From Lachnospiraceae bacterium (lineage in GTDB: Bacteria > Bacillota > Clostridia > Lachnospirales > Lachnospiraceae): DNA of 64,000 nucleotides. This document shows, one piece after another, positions 63,586-64,000 of the stretch. The notes under the pieces were generated by a model. It did not search any database, was not told the origin of the DNA, and was given only the letters and a program-made list of their open reading frames with translations. Within the stretch, counting starts at the first letter, position 1. The number at the start of each line of letters is the position of its first letter. Location: positions 144,427 to 208,426 of the forward strand of contig JAFRSD010000013.1 of assembly GCA_017427775.1 (NCBI GenBank), given 5' to 3'. The translations under genes and the position numbers were made by a program.

Positions 63586-63619
63586 GGCGGTTGACTGATG
63601 CTAACCGCCGGTGTATAAT
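63586..63619 (+). promoter_or_regulatory. Near-consensus promoter inside an inverted repeat
   Basis: TTGACT (63591-63596), 17 bases, TATAAT (63614-63619) is close to the ideal promoter. GGCGGTT (63586-63592) and AACCGCC (63603-63609) form a perfect seven-base inverted repeat over the -35 box and spacer, a probable operator. Confidence 0.85.
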
Positions 63620-63628
63620 ACAGACAAC

Positions 63629-63743
63629 CTTAGGGGAGTAATCGACGCGGCAACGCGTGGCAAATCAACATCATGGCGGCTTCGGCAGTCTGGTTTGTCT
63701 TAAATGATGAGACTTAAGTATGGCATCCGCTGTACTTGTCTCA
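63629..63743 (+). ncRNA. Structured leader, yybP-ykoY manganese riboswitch-like
   Basis: The RNA would start about ten bases after the promoter. CTTA (63629-63632) pairs with TAAG (63715-63718) as a base stem; the hallmark GGGGAGTA follows at 63633-63640. Next is hairpin ACGCG-GCAA-CGCGT (63645-63658), a GNRA loop, and a longer stem GGCAAATC/GGTTTGTC (63659-63699). The 3' side ends GAGACTTAAG, as the family often ends in GAGACC or similar. An alternative hairpin TGAGAC...GTCTCA (63708-63743) would sequester the 3' side of the base stem, as expected of a switching platform. The fourth hairpin of the reference structures is not evident, so the family call is tentative. Confidence 0.5.
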
Positions 63744-63760
63744 ATAGCTTGTTAAATACG

Positions 63761-63789
63761 GGCAGGTACATACGGTACCTGCTCTTTTT
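63761..63789 (+). terminator. Terminator after the structured leader
   Basis: GCAGGTAC (63762-63769) pairs perfectly with GTACCTGC (63775-63782), followed by TCTTTTT. It may be the expression-platform terminator of the putative riboswitch. Confidence 0.85.
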
Positions 63790-63800
63790 GTATGACGATA

Positions 63801-64000
63801 CAAAAAAACCACCTGCTATGCAGGTGTGTTCCCAGTGAGCTTTAGCTTCAAGAAAAAAACTCCTGAGGTATAATGGTGCTGGTTCGCCAACCGCACTATT
63901 ATAACCGAAGGAGGTTTACCCAAAATGGATATGAATAGTTTAGCACATACAACGTGGGAATGTAAGTACCATATTGTATTTGCGCCAAAGTTTCGCCGGA
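63801..64000 (+). mobile_element. Left end of an IS200/IS605-type insertion element
   Basis: The subterminal hairpin CACCTGC-TAT-GCAGGTG (63810-63826) is what single-strand transposases of this group recognise. A second long hairpin (63867-63906) forms in the leader before the transposase gene, as in IS200, where such structures limit expression. A TATAAT (63869-63874) lies in its 5' arm. The exact left end is uncertain, and the element continues past the window edge. Confidence 0.8.
63925..64000 (+). CDS. tnpA: IS200/IS605-type transposase TnpA (3' truncated by window edge)
   Basis: Only the first 25 residues are visible: the ATG at 63925 follows AGGAGG, and the frame reads TTWECKYHIVFAPKFRR, a near-invariant start of Y1 HUH transposases that cut and rejoin single-stranded DNA. 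The histidine pair and the catalytic tyrosine lie beyond the window. Whether a TnpB nuclease gene accompanies it cannot be seen; the IS200-like leader suggests not. Confidence 0.93.
   Translation, partial: MDMNSLAHTTWECKYHIVFAPKFRR

Larger units (their letters stand above)
63478..63924. other. Non-coding region: promoter, structured leader, terminator and IS end
   Basis: Going 5' to 3' it holds an imperfect hairpin that may end the previous transcript (63491-63530), a consensus promoter in an inverted repeat (63586-63619), a riboswitch-like leader (63629-63743), a terminator (63761-63789) and the left end of an IS200-type element (from about 63800). I see no protein gene in it. Confidence 0.7.

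Overview
The window looks like chromosome of a Lachnospiraceae-type clostridium (Bacillota). Pointers are strong AGGAGG-type ribosome sites, extended -10 promoters, the cysS-mrnC-rlmB-sigH and dgt-dnaG-rpoD-trmK gene orders, a queH-type queuosine gene, a lone GldA/F/G-type ABC operon, and an FtsW protein carrying its own FHA domain. Base composition is near balanced, except for an AT-rich patch just after the only tRNA gene. All of this was read by eye; no database search was run.

Layout. 1-3741: the end of an SGNH/DHHW-like acyl-ester protein, then cysS, mrnC, rlmB and a SigH-like sigma factor. 3806-7117: tRNA-Thr(GGT) with its own promoter and terminator, then an AT-rich stretch with an ECF sigma/anti-sigma-like pair, a HEAT-repeat protein, a small membrane protein and an unknown protein. 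7118-15901: a 1134-residue MORN-repeat protein with long acidic 11-residue helical repeats, a tyrosine-phosphorylation module (PHP phosphatase, Wzz-like activator, BY-kinase) without sugar genes, two aminotransferases and queH. 15836-18977, minus strand: an FHA-FtsW fusion and a class B penicillin-binding protein. 19187-27348: dgt, dnaG, rpoD, trmK, a TGS-domain nucleoside kinase, RNase P RNA and an unknown gene.

27358-38188 is the most unusual block: a MoxR-like AAA+ ATPase with a long coiled-coil arm, an unknown partner, a TelA-family protein, two paralogous zinc-ribbon membrane proteins, a tiny membrane protein and a TPM-domain lipoprotein. It is split by threonine synthase and a COG2426-type exporter that have their own promoter. 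I propose that the outer genes form one envelope-associated module with no function I can name.

38379-63477 is mostly core metabolism and housekeeping: typA, a phosphodiester glycosidase, a CPBP protease, an esterase, dapA-dapB, the Gld-type ABC operon with a DUF4340-like protein, an enlarged M29 aminopeptidase, purE/M/N/D, an rRNA pseudouridine synthase, ligA, metA (with Glu at residue 111, predicting acetyl-CoA use), a YD-like repeat protein and a PaaI thioesterase. The last 420 bases hold a consensus promoter inside an inverted repeat, a structured leader resembling the yybP-ykoY manganese riboswitch, a terminator, and the left end of an IS200-type element. That element now lies between the leader and whatever gene it once controlled.
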